A stretch of DNA of 64,000 nucleotides from Pezicula radicicola (GCA_003008705.1 PDUO01000003.1:1248793-1312792), one strand, 5' to 3'. Positions 12,907 through 24,377 are shown, numbered from the stretch's first letter. The notes: generated by a model from the letters alone, not told the origin. Numbers and translations: made by a program.

Positions 12907-13335
12907 TTAAAGACACAAACTTAAGTCTTGGTGATTCACGAACTCACGAAGATCAGGAGAATGTTGGGGGTGATCAATGCAATTAGTGGCTGCTCCCCCT
13001 CGTTTCACTGTTTCTTTCGTCGCCTTACACAGCAATATTATACCAAGCTTTGCGGACTCATCGAATATTTGGCGCTTGTAATTAGGAGAACTGAGAACGA
13101 AAAGCTTGGTACCCTCGGACAAGTCTTTGCCGCAGATCTTCTTGCAGTGCTTCTAACAGGCTTTCATGAGAATTAGAGGTGGATTGCTACGCCTTCGCCA
13201 AGTAGAGGGGCAAGCCATGATCCCAAATGGCTTCCGGACCATGACCATAGCCTCAGTTTGTATCTTCATCCTTGCCTCAGAGAGCTGGGCAGAAACCGTG
13301 CTGAGCCATTCAACATCCTTGCGAGTCCGCCGCCG
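12907..13335 (-). pseudogene. Possible gene relic, segment B (one in-frame stop)
   Basis: A minus-strand frame runs from about 13335 to the stop at 12907, with one internal TAG at about 13150. The product is protein-like on both sides of the stop (VEWLSTVSAQLSEARMK before; CGKDLSEGTKLFVLSSPNYK after). Either this is a pseudogene with one nonsense change, or a short intron ending at that TAG (a GTAGCA..TTAG interval with a CTAAT branch-like motif) changes the frame. The family is not recognised. Confidence 0.25.
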
Positions 13336-13350
13336 GCTGGATCATTGATG

Positions 13351-13358
13351 TATATAAG
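13351..13358 (+). promoter_or_regulatory. TATA box of the GEgh16-family gene
   Basis: TATATAAG lies 138 bp upstream of the ATG and is followed by a CT-rich leader, a common arrangement for highly inducible fungal genes. No assay supports it. Confidence 0.5.
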
Positions 13359-13488
13359 TATCTATGGAAGTTAGTCTGAAAGCTCCCTTCATCATCAGCT
13401 TCTTCTCTTAGCATCTTCCATCTTCTACCTTTCACTTCACTCCACTTCAATTTCTAGTGCTGGCCACTTTCATCTCACTATTTTAATA

Positions 13489-14324
13489 ATGCTTTTCAAA
13501 TCCGTTCTCGTTTTCCTCGCCACCAGCCAGCTTGTGGCAGGCCATGGAGCAATCGTCAAGGCAGTTGGTGATGCTGGTGGAAATGGTACAGCTCTGGGTA
13601 GTAAGTCCACAATTTCCTTGAAGCCATAAGTTGGATTTCGCATATTGACAGAATCTAGTCGACGCGGCTACCCCAAGAGATGGCTCTGCACGCAACCCTG
13701 ATCAGCAAGATTCTACTCGCTTCAGGGGGGATGCCGCTGATGCTTGTGGAGAGACTCTTGGAGGTGGAACCAACGATCCTGCCACTCAAGTCCCCCAGAT
13801 GTTGGCCGCCAACGGAAATCAAATGCCTCTCATCACAGCTGGTGGCTCGGTTATGATGACTCTCCACCAAGTCAATGGCGATGGTGCTGGTCCGTATGCC
13901 TGTATGATTGATTCTACAGGGGCTGGAACGCAATGGACAGCCATGCAAGTTGTAACCAATGTGCCAGGCGAAGACTCGAGATCTAAGGCTAAAGCAACCG
14001 ACTTTGTGAGTTTTTTTTTTTTTTTTTTTTTTTGATAAGCTCTTGTATACTCAGAATTTTGCTAACCCGCAAAATAGCCCCTCACAGCCAAGGTCGCTGC
14101 CACCCAAACGTGTACCGGAACCATGGCAGGTATGGAGAACGTTTGTATGGTCAAGTGCGCCAATGACGCAAGTAAGTTTCATGGTACACCCTAACACAAC
14201 TATCTACAGAAGTTAACAAACTGCAGATGCTGGACCATTTGGAGGTTGCGTGCCAGTCCAAATGGCATCTGGAAACGCTACTGCTGCTGCTGCGGCTAGG
14301 AGAGCAGCGCGATGGACAGCATAA
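13489..14324 (+). CDS. Secreted GEgh16/Egh16H-type virulence-associated protein (Gas/Mas family, DUF3129)
   Basis: Small secreted fungal protein of the family named after powdery mildew Egh16 and the Magnaporthe appressorium proteins Gas1/Gas2. Exons are 13489-13600, 13659-14005, 14078-14171 and 14227-14324, giving 216 aa. The hydrophobic signal peptide spans residues 1-18, with likely cleavage after VAG so that the mature protein starts His-Gly-Ala. The core carries the family's diagnostic runs PRDGSARNPDQQDSTRFRGD, ADACGETLGGG, TLHQVNGDGAGPYACMI and NVPGEDSR, followed by cysteines in TCTGT, VCMVKC and GPFGGCVPV. The Ala/Arg-rich tail is atypical. Intron 2 contains a run of 23 T right after its donor, which could affect splicing. 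Family members are induced in infection structures in pathogens; the role in this organism is inferred. Confidence 0.92.
14011..14033 (+). repeat. Poly-T run (23 nt) in intron 2 of the GEgh16 gene
   Basis: A homopolymer directly after the GTGAG donor of the intron 14006-14077. It is likely to vary in length between isolates. Confidence 0.9.
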
Positions 14325-14869
14325 TCGCTCAGCATAATTGCTCAGCACACCGGGTTCAGTTTTCTTGCATGGAGACAATCTTGCCCACATCCTCTGCTGG
14401 ATCAAACTGTCTCTATGGAGTATGTTCCCTAAAGACTCAGGCCAAGCGCCTGGCCCACCTGGATTTAAACAGAGGATATGTTCCGCAAAGTAGTCCGTTA
14501 TTTAATTTGCCTCGAAGGCACTGTATTTAGTATATATAGTGACCTAAATACCCCTTTATTACTATTCTGATATTTCTCTGATTTGGAACCCGTGTATGCT
14601 ACAATTTCCAATCCTAAATGATACGACACTTCCTCTGGGCGACTCGGTTAAATCGGCGGATCAATCAATCTTATAGTTAGAATGGATTTCAAGTACGCCA
14701 CCTCATTATCACTATAAGAAACGTATACTTATCATGAATGAAAAAAAACCTCTCGCTCTCTTGTGATCTAATCTTCCACTAAAACGACTTTCCCTATTCT
14801 TCTCCTAACTTATACAAAATGTTGAACATGGAACATATTATGTATGCATTGCGGTTCCAAGTGCGGGTT
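14325..14869. other. Convergent intergenic region
   Basis: Holds the 3' flanks of the secreted protein gene and the Zn2Cys6 regulator. No other feature seen. Confidence 0.6.
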
Positions 14870-17144
14870 TCAATTCCAAGTGAAATCATTATTTATCGAA
14901 TTATCCATCCACACATTATAACCCAGATCGAAGAAATCTGTATTCTGCCAAAAATCTCCATCCATCATATCTAAAGCATCATCAAAAGCATTAAACCCAC
15001 TTCCGAAATTATCCATCTCGGATGTTGTCCCAGGTGTTATTTCCAACGGAAAATCATGCTGATGCTGCTCTGCTGTAGCAGGTGCTTCAGGTAGACCAAC
15101 GTCATCAAAAGAAGTACTAGTACCGAATGTTGATTGTTGCTCGTTGTTATTCTCTCTTTGCTCTTGCATTGCAGATGCATCATCGCTGCTGCCTTTCGTC
15201 CGCTGTACAAATTTCTTCGTGGCTTCTAGAATCCGCGTCACGCCGTTGATGCTAATCTGCAGGAGGTTATCAGCTGGTAACTGAGCGAAGCATTGTAAGC
15301 CCTCGGTAACGCTTTGAAAGTTCTGCTCGCTAGGTCGTGTGGGATCACGGATAATGTCGAAGAGGATGATGAAACATGCGCCTTCTATGAAAAAGCGGCT
15401 ATGTCGCATATACTTTTTCGTTGAGAAGTATTAGCTAAATTTCTTCTACCATGCGGGCTTCTTTCTCTAGGGCGACAAGAATGGCGCTTACTTTTACAAT
15501 TCGGTTGCTGGCGAGTGTCTGAGAGAAGATGCTGATTACGTGTGATGTTGCTGTACTGCAGGCAACTGAGGTGTTTTCTATCCATAAAATCATGTCGGAA
15601 TCTATTGGATTGGCTGCCTTGGACTTTTGCTGCAGCGCTCTGAGGATTAGACATGGTCTTAGTGCGATGATCATACATTGGAGGACATCTACTGTCATAT
15701 TAGTTGTTTTCTAATGAGCATGATAAGGGCAAAACTAACCAAACGCCGCAATCAATTGGAGTGTAGTTAGTCCAACATTAGTGGTAGGATTGCCAGATTC
15801 AGGGAGTGGGAAATAACATTCCGGACCAAGGGTGGCATGGAAAAGCAAGAGCTCCTCTCGAATTTCTTGCACCTTCTCGCAGAAATCACCTAATGAACCC
15901 CGATGCGGGCCATAGATACTATAGTAAACTTTATGTGATATCTTTGCAAGAGCTACTATATTTACTAAGGGGCCATCACTCTCATTCGGCTGCGAAATGC
16001 CAACGTCTAAATCGTTGATGTTTGCGGGCCGACCTAAAGATAGTGACAGTTTTCGGTCCTGTGCATACAACGACCAGAATGTGGCTCGACGTTCTCGAAG
16101 TTGGTTTGTACAGGGTGGACTTGCCCCTGCTCTTGCTGCCGATACATTTCGATGAAGGCCAATTGCCAGTGCCTTGAGCACAGCCGTGCCCAAAGTCAAA
16201 TGGGCTGCATTTGGCCTTCCACGGTAATGCAAAAACTCAGATAGAAGCATTGATATTTGAACGCTCCTAATATTTACTGCATCACCCCAGCTGCTGAGCT
16301 TAGTCTCTGCAGATATGTAGAGACTCTCGGCCCAGGCGGATTGATCAGTAAGTGTTGCTCCGATAGCCAGGACAGCATACAAGAGAATTGTATCAGGAGT
16401 CTCGTATATTGGTCGCGTCGAAGTCGAGTACATATTCACCACTAAGGCTTCAAGGGCTGGCGCTGAGCAAAAGGGCAAAACGTGATGCGTTGTAGAGAGA
16501 TACATATCCAAGAAAAGGTTGGCTAGACTCAACGGCATATCATCTGGTTTCAACAGCCACTTACAAATAAGCGGCTGCTTAAGTCTGTGAGTAACTGCGG
16601 CAGACTGTGGTTCAGTGGTAGACATGGAATGGGTACCAAAGAAGACACTGCGATATCCAAACTCGCTCAGAGCTTCAGCACTGTAATGTGCTTGGTTCTC
16701 ATTCCCCACAACCTCCTGGACGTTTTTTCGCTCCCAGAGAAACAGATGAAGCTGCTGCAGGAAAGCAAATGAAGATGACGGACCGTAGAACAGATTTTGT
16801 TGGGTGGAAGTTGAAATATCAGAACCCGAAATACTGCAATGCACCTCATGAAGCAGGTTGTTAATCTGGTCTCCCTTGCGCGGTGATGGTAGAGAGATTG
16901 CTGATGAGGCTTCATCAGTGACCCCAAGGGATTGTTCCCTTGATTTTTTGCGGCGGGCTTGTCCAGGGAGGCATAATACTCCACGCTCTTTACAGCCAGT
17001 ACAGGGATACTTGCCGTCGCATTTCGTCTTCTGTGTACGACAGCGCCGGCATGCCCGGCGAGTTCGGAGTTTAGGAGGTATAAGCATAGGGCCCTCGCCT
17101 GGTGTTGATGCTGGTGAGGTCGGGCTTGCATCTGACCTGGTCAT
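14870..17144 (-). CDS. Zn2Cys6 transcription factor with fungal-specific regulatory domain
   Basis: Nuclear transcription regulator. Minus-strand exons are 15740-17144, 15492-15691 and 14870-15412, giving 715 aa. The binuclear zinc cluster is complete near the N-terminus (C-RR-C-RTQKTK-C-DGKYP-C-TG-C-KERGVL-C, residues about 26-52), followed by a basic linker (ARRKKSRE). The middle region from about residue 200 to 420 matches the fungal-specific transcription factor domain (for example RRATFWSLYAQDRKLSLSLGRP, where the Arg-Thr/Trp-Ser pattern is typical). The C-terminal 100 residues are acidic and Asn/Asp/Phe-rich, a likely activation region. The start is the ATG at 17144; the open frame extends six codons further upstream without an ATG. 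The gene diverges from the ABC transporter across 599 bp, which suggests it controls that pump and perhaps itself. The third intron boundary (AAAAAG acceptor) is the least certain. Confidence 0.88.
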
Positions 17145-17495
17145 GACTAACTGATAGTACAAAGTGAACTATATAGGAGAGGATGCTTCAGGGTTCGTGA
17201 GTAGAGGCAATAAAGAAGAAAATGAAGTTTGTTGGGGGCACAAAGCTCATGGAAACAAAGGAGGGTTAGAGAGGAAGAGCTGGCTAGGGGATAGCACGGG
17301 CTTTTGAGGGCAATATTCAATAATAATACTGCTCGAGTAAGGCTCAATCAGCTTAAACTTACTTGCGGTAATGGAATGGACCGAATGGTTGGTGTCGCAC
17401 TGGCGCCCTATTGTTCATTCATAAGCCAGCAAGAGAAATGGCGTAGATGCTGGAGGGTTGAGTCCTCGCAGGAGCGCATCATATCCGGACTTCCA

Positions 17496-17528
17496 CGGCT
17501 CAGGGCTTTGAAGCCCTAATCCGAGCCG
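17496..17528. promoter_or_regulatory. Nested palindrome with CGG..CCG ends, candidate Zn2Cys6 site
   Basis: The outer arms CGGCTC (17496-17501) and GAGCCG (17523-17528) are perfect inverted repeats. Inside them AGGGCTT (17502-17508) and AAGCCCT (17511-17517) form a second perfect pair around TG. Zn2Cys6 dimers bind paired CGG triplets, so this is a plausible operator for the adjacent regulator, about 350 bp from its start and 215 bp before the transporter start. Binding is inferred. Confidence 0.5.
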
Positions 17529-17533
17529 AGTCT

Positions 17534-17539
17534 CACGTG
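17534..17539. promoter_or_regulatory. CACGTG box in the divergent promoter
   Basis: A perfect CACGTG six bases after the nested palindrome. It is a generic bHLH/bZIP-type site. Confidence 0.3.
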
Positions 17540-17743
17540 CGCTCGCAGGGAGATGTATAAGACTCTGTGCTGCTCTTGACGATAGAGGCATGGTGATATG
17601 AACTGAATTCGTCTCATAGGCCTTCCTTCATCTAATTCCGTCGATTTTGGTAGTGTAATGTTGTGTTGTGTTGTCTCGAGAGAAACTCTTGCGTTAAGAA
17701 AACCGAAAGAACGTTTGTCGTCCCGTGATCTCGGAGCCACAAC

Positions 17744-20700
17744 ATGTCGGGCCGAACCGAAGACCCTGGAGCCTTAGACAAGGAGAACGTCCACCCTTCT
17801 GTCGCTTCAAGCACCACAGCCCCAACAACTCCATCGCCAAATACAGACACAGACACAGACACAGACACAGACACAGACACAGACGCAGATACTTGGACTT
17901 ATAGCTCGTGGCTGCATGAGTATGAAAACGCAAAAGTTTCTCGAGACATCAAAAGGAAACATTTGGCCTTGACATGGCAAAACCTCACTGTGACTGGGGT
18001 CGACTCCAAGGCCGTACTTGGCGACAACATTATCTCATACGTCAACCCGCTTGAGTACGTCAAAAGCTCGAAGCAAAATGCTAACACGATCGTAAGACCT
18101 ACTGTATTGTTTGACTCCATTCAAAAATTGTACTCTCTAACATGGTCAATTCCTGCAGATAATCATCAACAACTTCAATGGCCAGGTGAAGCCTGGTGAA
18201 ATGGTTAGCTTCTCCAATGAGCCAGTATTTAAACACCAACTAACTCATCGACAGATGTTGGTGTTAGGCCGTCCAGGCTCAGGATGTACTAGCTTCCTGA
18301 GGACTGTTGCTAACAAGCGGAAGGCTTTCAAGCACGTGGATGGCGAAGTGTTTTATGGTAGTATGAGTAGTCAAGAAGCACATCGATATAGAGGCACTAT
18401 CCTCTACAACAGCGAAGGTACCTTGCCCCTTTTATGGTGCCCATATACCCTTTGACTAAGTCAGTTGTTGCCAGAGGACATGCACTTTCCGACTTTGACC
18501 GTTGCCCAGACTCTCGCTCTTGTTATCAAGACTAGGGTTGCAAGACATTTCAGCCATCGGAAATCAGCAAAATGGCATATTAAAGAGCTTCTCCAAGTTT
18601 TCCCAAAGGCTTTGGGCATATCTCATACTCATTCAACACTCGTAGGCAATGAATTCGTTCGAGGAGTTTCTGGTGGTGAACGAAAACGAGTTTCAATTGG
18701 CGAAATTATCGCTGCTCAGGTGAGTTCACGGATTACTAGTGTCTTTTGGTAAAGTCTTTTCTGACTAGGGTTTGCTTTTAGGGATCAATAACCTGCTGGG
18801 ACAACCCAACTCGAGGACTGGATGCCAGTTCAGCACTAGAGTTCAATCGGACTCTCCGTAGCATGGCAGACAAGGCTGCTGTTACGGTGTTAGTAACACT
18901 CTATCAGGCTGGAAATGGTATTTTTGATCTTTACGATACGGTTCTTGTCATTGATAGTGGCCACCAGATCTACTATGGGCCTCGTGTTCTTGCCAAGAAG
19001 TATTTCCAAGATCTTGGGTTTATATGCCCCCCTGGAGCAAATACTGCAGACTTTCTTACCTCGGTGACTGTTCCAACAGAGAGACAAATCAAACCAGGCT
19101 ATGAAAATACTGTTCCAACAACTCCTGCAGACTTCGAGAAGATCTACCTCCAAAGTACAATTGCATCAGATATGAGAAGTAATACTACACCCCCAGCTGA
19201 ATTTGCCGAGAGCACTGCCTTAGCCAAAGAAGCATACCGCGAGGAGCAGCCGAAATACAAGTCGCCGATCCAGAGCTCTTATACTGTAGCATTACATACC
19301 CAAATCAAAGCATGCGTTGTCAGGTTAGTTCCATATTCCTACATTCTATCAATTAAACCTTTGGCTAATTAATGATAGGCAAATACAAATTTTTGGTGGT
19401 GACAAGATGTCAATGTGCCTGCAGCAAATATCAGCCATGCTCCAAGCTTTGGTATCTGGCAGCTTGTACTACAATCTGCCCCCGACAAGTGCTGGCCTCT
19501 TCACTCGTATGTCCTCATACAAAACTGCCCCAAGACGCTTTGCTTACCAATTTATAGGATCTGGCGCTCTTTTCTTTCCAATCGTCCTCCTTAATGTGAG
19601 CCTTCTTGATTCTATAGTTGGGTTGTAAGCTAATCGGCATGTACCGCTAGTTGACCGCGATGAGTGAAGTAACGGCCTCATTCATGGGACGCCCTATCCT
19701 TGCCCGTCATCGGGATTTTAGTCTTTACCGTCCTACAGCCTATGTAATCGCCCGCATGGTTACAGACATTCCTATCGCAGTTCTTTCATGTTCAATATTC
19801 TCCGTTGTGTATTATTTCATGTGTGGATTTCAGACCACTGGAGACAAATTCTTTACATTCTGGCTACTTTGCATTATCACCGCTCTGACATTCACCGCCA
19901 TGTACCGAGCCATAGGATCTCTCTTTCGAAAGTTCAACGATGCATCAAAGATCAGTGGGTTCTGGACTATGGCTATGTTGGTCTACGCAGGTACGCATCC
20001 AGAATCGTCTCGTTTTCAAAGTGTCATATGTAGCAATAGTTGGAATGCACGGTACAATTTCCGAGTTGAAATACCCCGTTTAGTTCTCTTGAATTCCCCA
20101 ACGTGGCTTTCAATCGATGCTAACATCAACGCACAGGCTACTTTATACCTTATCAGAATATGCATCCGTGGTTTCGATGGATATTTTGGCTTTCTCCTGC
20201 GGCTTATTCCTACGAAGCATTTATGGGCAACGAGTTTGGAGGGCTAAAACTAGATTGTGTTGGTTCACAGCTAATACCGAATGGACCTAATTATAGTCCA
20301 AACACCAACCGTGTCTGTACCGTGACCGGGGCTTCGTCTGATGGTTCATATATTGTTGGTGCAGACTACATCCATCAGGCATATGATTATCAGGCGGGCC
20401 ATGTCTGGCGAAACTTTGGTAATTGTTCTAGATCTAAGCTTTGAACCCCTGCTTATAATTCTTCAGGTATACTTTGCGCTTGGTGGATTGTATTTACCAT
20501 AGCTACTGCTCTCGCTCTGGAGCGTCCGGATGATAACCATGCGGCATCATCTCTTGTTTACAAACGTGGCTCAGCAACACATGATTCAATTCGAAAGGTG
20601 AAGGACGAGGAGAAAGTAAGCACTGGATCTGGTAATGATTCAATGAGCTCTGCGCAGAAAAGTTCTGATGAGTCTGCTACTGTTGGTCTTGTCCGCAACG

Positions 20701-22958
20701 AGGCGATCTTCACTTGGGAAAACCTTTCCTACACTATGTCGGTTCCAGGTGGCCAACGTAAATTACTCGACGACATCTTCGGTTGGGTCAAACCTGGTAC
20801 CCTTGGGGCCCTAATGGGAAGCTCTGGTGCTGGAAAAACTACGTTGCTCGATGTTTTGGCTCAACGCAAAGATGCTGGGATCATCCAAGGCTCCATTTTG
20901 GTTGATGGTCGGCCACTTCCTGTCAGCTTTCAACGTTCCGCAGGATACTGCGAGCAAATGGATGTCCATGAGCCTACTGTATGTATACCCTTGGCGAGAA
21001 AGTTACCTCTACGCAATTCCGATGATTAAGACTTATTCCCACTTAACATATTTCTTCATCTGCTCATCAGTCCCAAAATATCACCCACGTGGAAGAAAGT
21101 GTACTGACTTTATGGATTTTTAAGGCTACGGTCCGCGAGGCACTTATATTTTCCGCACGCCTTCGTCAGCCTTCTGAAACCTCTGATCAAGAGAAACGAG
21201 ACTATGTCGATAGCATTGTCGATCTTCTTGAATTACACGACATTCAAGACGCCATTATTGGTGTACCAGGAGCTGGACTAACTATTGAACAGAGGAAACG
21301 GGTTACTATCGGCGTAGAGCTGGCAGCGAAACCTTCAATTCTCTTATTTCTCGACGAGCCTACGTCTGGTCTCGACGGCCAGTCAGCTTTCAATGTCATC
21401 CGTTTCCTTCGGAGACTTACTGCCGCAGGACAAGCTGTTCTTTGCACTATCCACCAACCATCTGCATCGCTTTTCGAAGCATTCGACACTTTGTTGCTTT
21501 TGGCAAAAGGAGGCAAAACTGTTTACTTCGGTGAGACGGGTACCAATTCGTCGACACTGCTTGAATACTTCAGTCGCAATGGCGCTCCTTGCCATGCTGA
21601 CGTTAATCCTGCTGAACATATTATTGATGTCGTATCTGGTGCTTCTGGTGGCGGGAGAGACTGGAACAGCGTGTGGCTAAACTCTAACGAACGCAAAATG
21701 GCTCTTCAAACTTTAGAAGAGTTGAAATCGCATGCCCTGAGTAAGGATGCTACCGTTAATGATGACGCCAGCGACTTTGCAACACCTCTTTCCACCCAAC
21801 TCAAGCTTGTCACCTATCGCCAACAGGTTGCAATCTGGAGAAATCCAGTGAGTATAGAAACTAAAGCACGGCTCGATCTTTACTAATATGTTATAGGATT
21901 ACGTTTGGAACAAGATTTTCCTCCATGTCTCAGCTGGTCTCTTCTGCGGGTTCACATTTTGGATGATGGGTACAGCAGTGGCCGACTTACAACTCCGCCT
22001 TCTAGCTGTTTTCAATTTCCTCTTCGTGGCGACAGGAGTGATCAATCAGCTCCAGCCATTGTTTTTGCACAACCGAGACATATTTGAGGCACGAGAGAAG
22101 AAGGTATGTGTACTAAAAATATGTATCTTCTATTCATGTTAACAGATATAAAGTCCAAAATGTACAGTTGGCTCGCATTTGTGACTGCTCAACTTGTCGC
22201 AGAGATTCCTTATCTGGTTGCTTGTGGCACCCTTTATTTTGCCTGTTGGTACTTTACAGCCGGCTTGCCTGTGAAAGCAAGTACCTCGGGCCAGATATAT
22301 CTTATCATGATCTGTAAGAGCACCCGTCCTGACCGTATTCAATAACGATATCTGACTCGACATCCAGTGTACGAATTCCTCTACACAGCTCTCGGTCAAG
22401 CAATCGCGGCAATTTCACCAAACGAATTCTTCGCTGCCCTGCTCAACCCCCTCATTCTGGGAGCTTTCCTCATTAACTTCGCGGGAGTGCTGGTGCCTTA
22501 CTCTCAGATTGTCGTCTTCTGGAAATATTGGCTCTACTACCTTAACCCTTTCACGTATCTGACAGGTGGTCTCTTAACACAGCTTCTGTACGACATCGAA
22601 GTCACCTGTCTCTCGACAGAACTCGCAGTCTTTTCACCTCCCGCGAACAAAACTTGTGGCGACTACATGTCTGCCTTTTTTGAGACTGGGATTGGATATA
22701 TTGTGGATAATTCCAGTACAACTGAGTGCCAATACTGTGCTTATCGGGATGGTGCTGAGTACGGGAGGACACTAAATTTGAACGCGAGATATTATGGATG
22801 GAGAGATGTGAGTTACTCTATGTTCTCAACCAGCTTGCCAAATTCACTAACACATTCAGACTGGAATCGTGGCCCTCTTCTGCATCTCCACTTATGGAGT
22901 AGTCTTCTTCATGATGAAGTTACGAAGTAAGAAGACGAAGAGCGCCAAATCTGAATAA
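17744..22958 (+). CDS. PDR-type (ABCG) multidrug efflux ABC transporter, 15 exons
   Basis: Full-size ATP-driven plasma-membrane exporter with NBD-TMD-NBD-TMD order, 1,423 aa. Exons: 17744-18091, 18159-18203, 18255-18417, 18475-18719, 18782-19323, 19379-19506, 19558-19595, 19651-19990, 20137-20418, 20467-20978, 21125-21847, 21897-22103, 22154-22313, 22368-22807, 22860-22958. NBD1 has the divergent PDR Walker A GRPGSGCT, signature [13 protein letters not shown] and Walker B region [12 protein letters not shown]2 has a canonical Walker [10 protein letters not shown], a degenerate signature (LTIEQRKR) and [10 protein letters not shown]. This complementary asymmetry is normal for fungal PDR pumps. 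Each TMD ends with hydrophobic spans and the C-terminus is Lys-rich. The N-terminus has seven Thr-Asp repeats from a microsatellite. The 146-nt intron 20979-21124 and the 38-nt exon 19558-19595 are the least certain parts. Substrate unknown; the divergent Zn2Cys6 gene is the likely regulator. Confidence 0.93.
17843..17884 (+). repeat. Coding hexanucleotide repeat (ACAGAC)7
   Basis: Seven perfect units inside exon 1 of the ABC transporter encode Thr-Asp dipeptides. Unit changes keep the frame, so length variants would be tolerated. Confidence 0.92.
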
Positions 22959-23399
22959 GTAACTACCTTGGGTACCTGACACCTGCAACGCTACCCAAGA
23001 CTCATAATCGACATCGTCAATCAAAGACCACAACTCACAATAACAAACAATCATGAGCACACTTCACCATCTATCTACGGATCCACTGCTGTTCTCACAA
23101 ATCAATTTCCTATGTCAAACAAAGCACGTTTTATTTGTTATTTTTAGATGCAAAATAGAGTACAATTGAATAGACTAGACTGAAATAGAATTACAATAGA
23201 AGATTATATACATAGTAAAAACCATCCATTACCACTAGCAAAAACAATAGTACATATCGTATATCAACAACAAATCAATTCTCTTCCCTCCACCCCCCAA
23301 AAAGAGATAAGAAAAAAGCCTTCTTCACCCCGTCAAACCCCTAAATAAATACCCAAATACCAATAGTAGAACTTATCAAACAACACAAACAAACCCCAA
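22959..23399. other. 3' flank of the ABC transporter
   Basis: AT-rich 3' flank with no gene or repeat that I can support. Confidence 0.6.
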
Positions 23400-23490
23400 G
23401 CGGCTTTAGCTCACTTGGGAGAGCGCCAGACTGAAGTTAACTTCTGTTATGTTTATCTGGAGGCACTGTGTTCGATCCACAGAAGCCGCA
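23400..23490 (+). tRNA. tRNA-Phe (GAA) with anticodon-loop intron
   Basis: Cloverleaf read by eye. The acceptor stem GCGGCTT pairs with AAGCCGC, the D arm contains GCTC/GAGC around a TTGGGA loop, the anticodon stem CCAGA pairs with TCTGG, and the T arm CTGTG-TTCGATC-CACAG is intact. The anticodon loop begins CTGAAG, giving GAA. An intron of about 18 nt follows position 37 (roughly 23437-23454), the canonical eukaryotic location. The discriminator base is A and no CCA is encoded. Confidence 0.93.
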
Positions 23491-24377
23491 AAACTTACTG
23501 CGATTCAAGGCCTACCTCGAATACCCGAACACATATCTTTTTTTATGTCTTTCATCTTCGTAATCTTTTGCTACTTAGTAGGTAATTTGTTTGTTTGTGG
23601 GTTTGAAAGGAGATTTTTTTAGGGGGGATTGGATGTTTTGGAGGTATAGACTTGTACAGTATATCGTACTCGGGAGGTAGATTGGATGTTTGGGGACGAG
23701 AGAGTTTTATTGTAGTGGTGCTACTCGTAAGCGAGAATTTGGGAACCTGATTATGATAATTTTCATAATTTTCATAATAGTGGACAAAAGTCGATTATTT
23801 CATACATTATATTCGCTTAGTCGAATCGGGAATAGGGGCTATATCTCAGCCAATAGGTGAGCTGTATAATCTATTATACACGATTACTCGTATAACCTAG
23901 CATAAAATATGCATATTTTAGGTACTATTTGTGCATACTTATATACACCTTTATATATTATTTATGCATACCATAATAATAGCGACTTAATTATATAATA
24001 ATTATGGCCGGACCCGACTATACTATAATCTTTATTTTATAAAACGGTATCCCTAGCGAGGAGTTTAATAGTTAAGGTAGGTACAGAAGCCGTACCTGAC
24101 CTAGTAGGAGTAGAGTAGATAGAGCTGTCTAATATAACTTCGTATAGCAAACAGGTTTTATATCTTTGTGGATGTTTTTGGGAAGTACTTGTAGTGTAGT
24201 GAAGGTGGGGTCATTCTGGTTAATGCAATTCTGCTCTTTGTGTTATATGCTAATAGCTTACAACGTTAAGTCTGTGATTCCAGGTCTCGCCAGAGCTTGA
24301 TATTACAGTTGAGTTGCTCTTCTATATTACAAGGGCATAGGTACATAAATCTACACTTTTGTTTGACGAAGTATACA
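23491..24377. other. AT-rich gene-free tract
   Basis: From about 23740 to 24130 the sequence is dominated by TA and AT steps and has stops in every frame. No transposon reading frame is recoverable. The composition is RIP-like. The right end is the 3' flank of the seryl-tRNA synthetase. Confidence 0.5.

Larger units (their letters stand above)
11968..13488. other. Region with degraded coding sequence upstream of the GEgh16 gene
   Basis: No intact gene is supported. Two minus-strand segments look like eroded exons (12494-12690 and 12907-13335, listed separately). The last ~140 bp form the promoter and leader of the secreted protein gene. Confidence 0.4.
17145..17743. promoter_or_regulatory. 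Shared divergent promoter of regulator and ABC transporter
   Basis: A 599-bp interval between two start codons pointing away from each other. It contains a nested palindrome with CGG/CCG ends (17496-17528) and a CACGTG box (17534-17539). No coding sequence seen. Confidence 0.6.
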
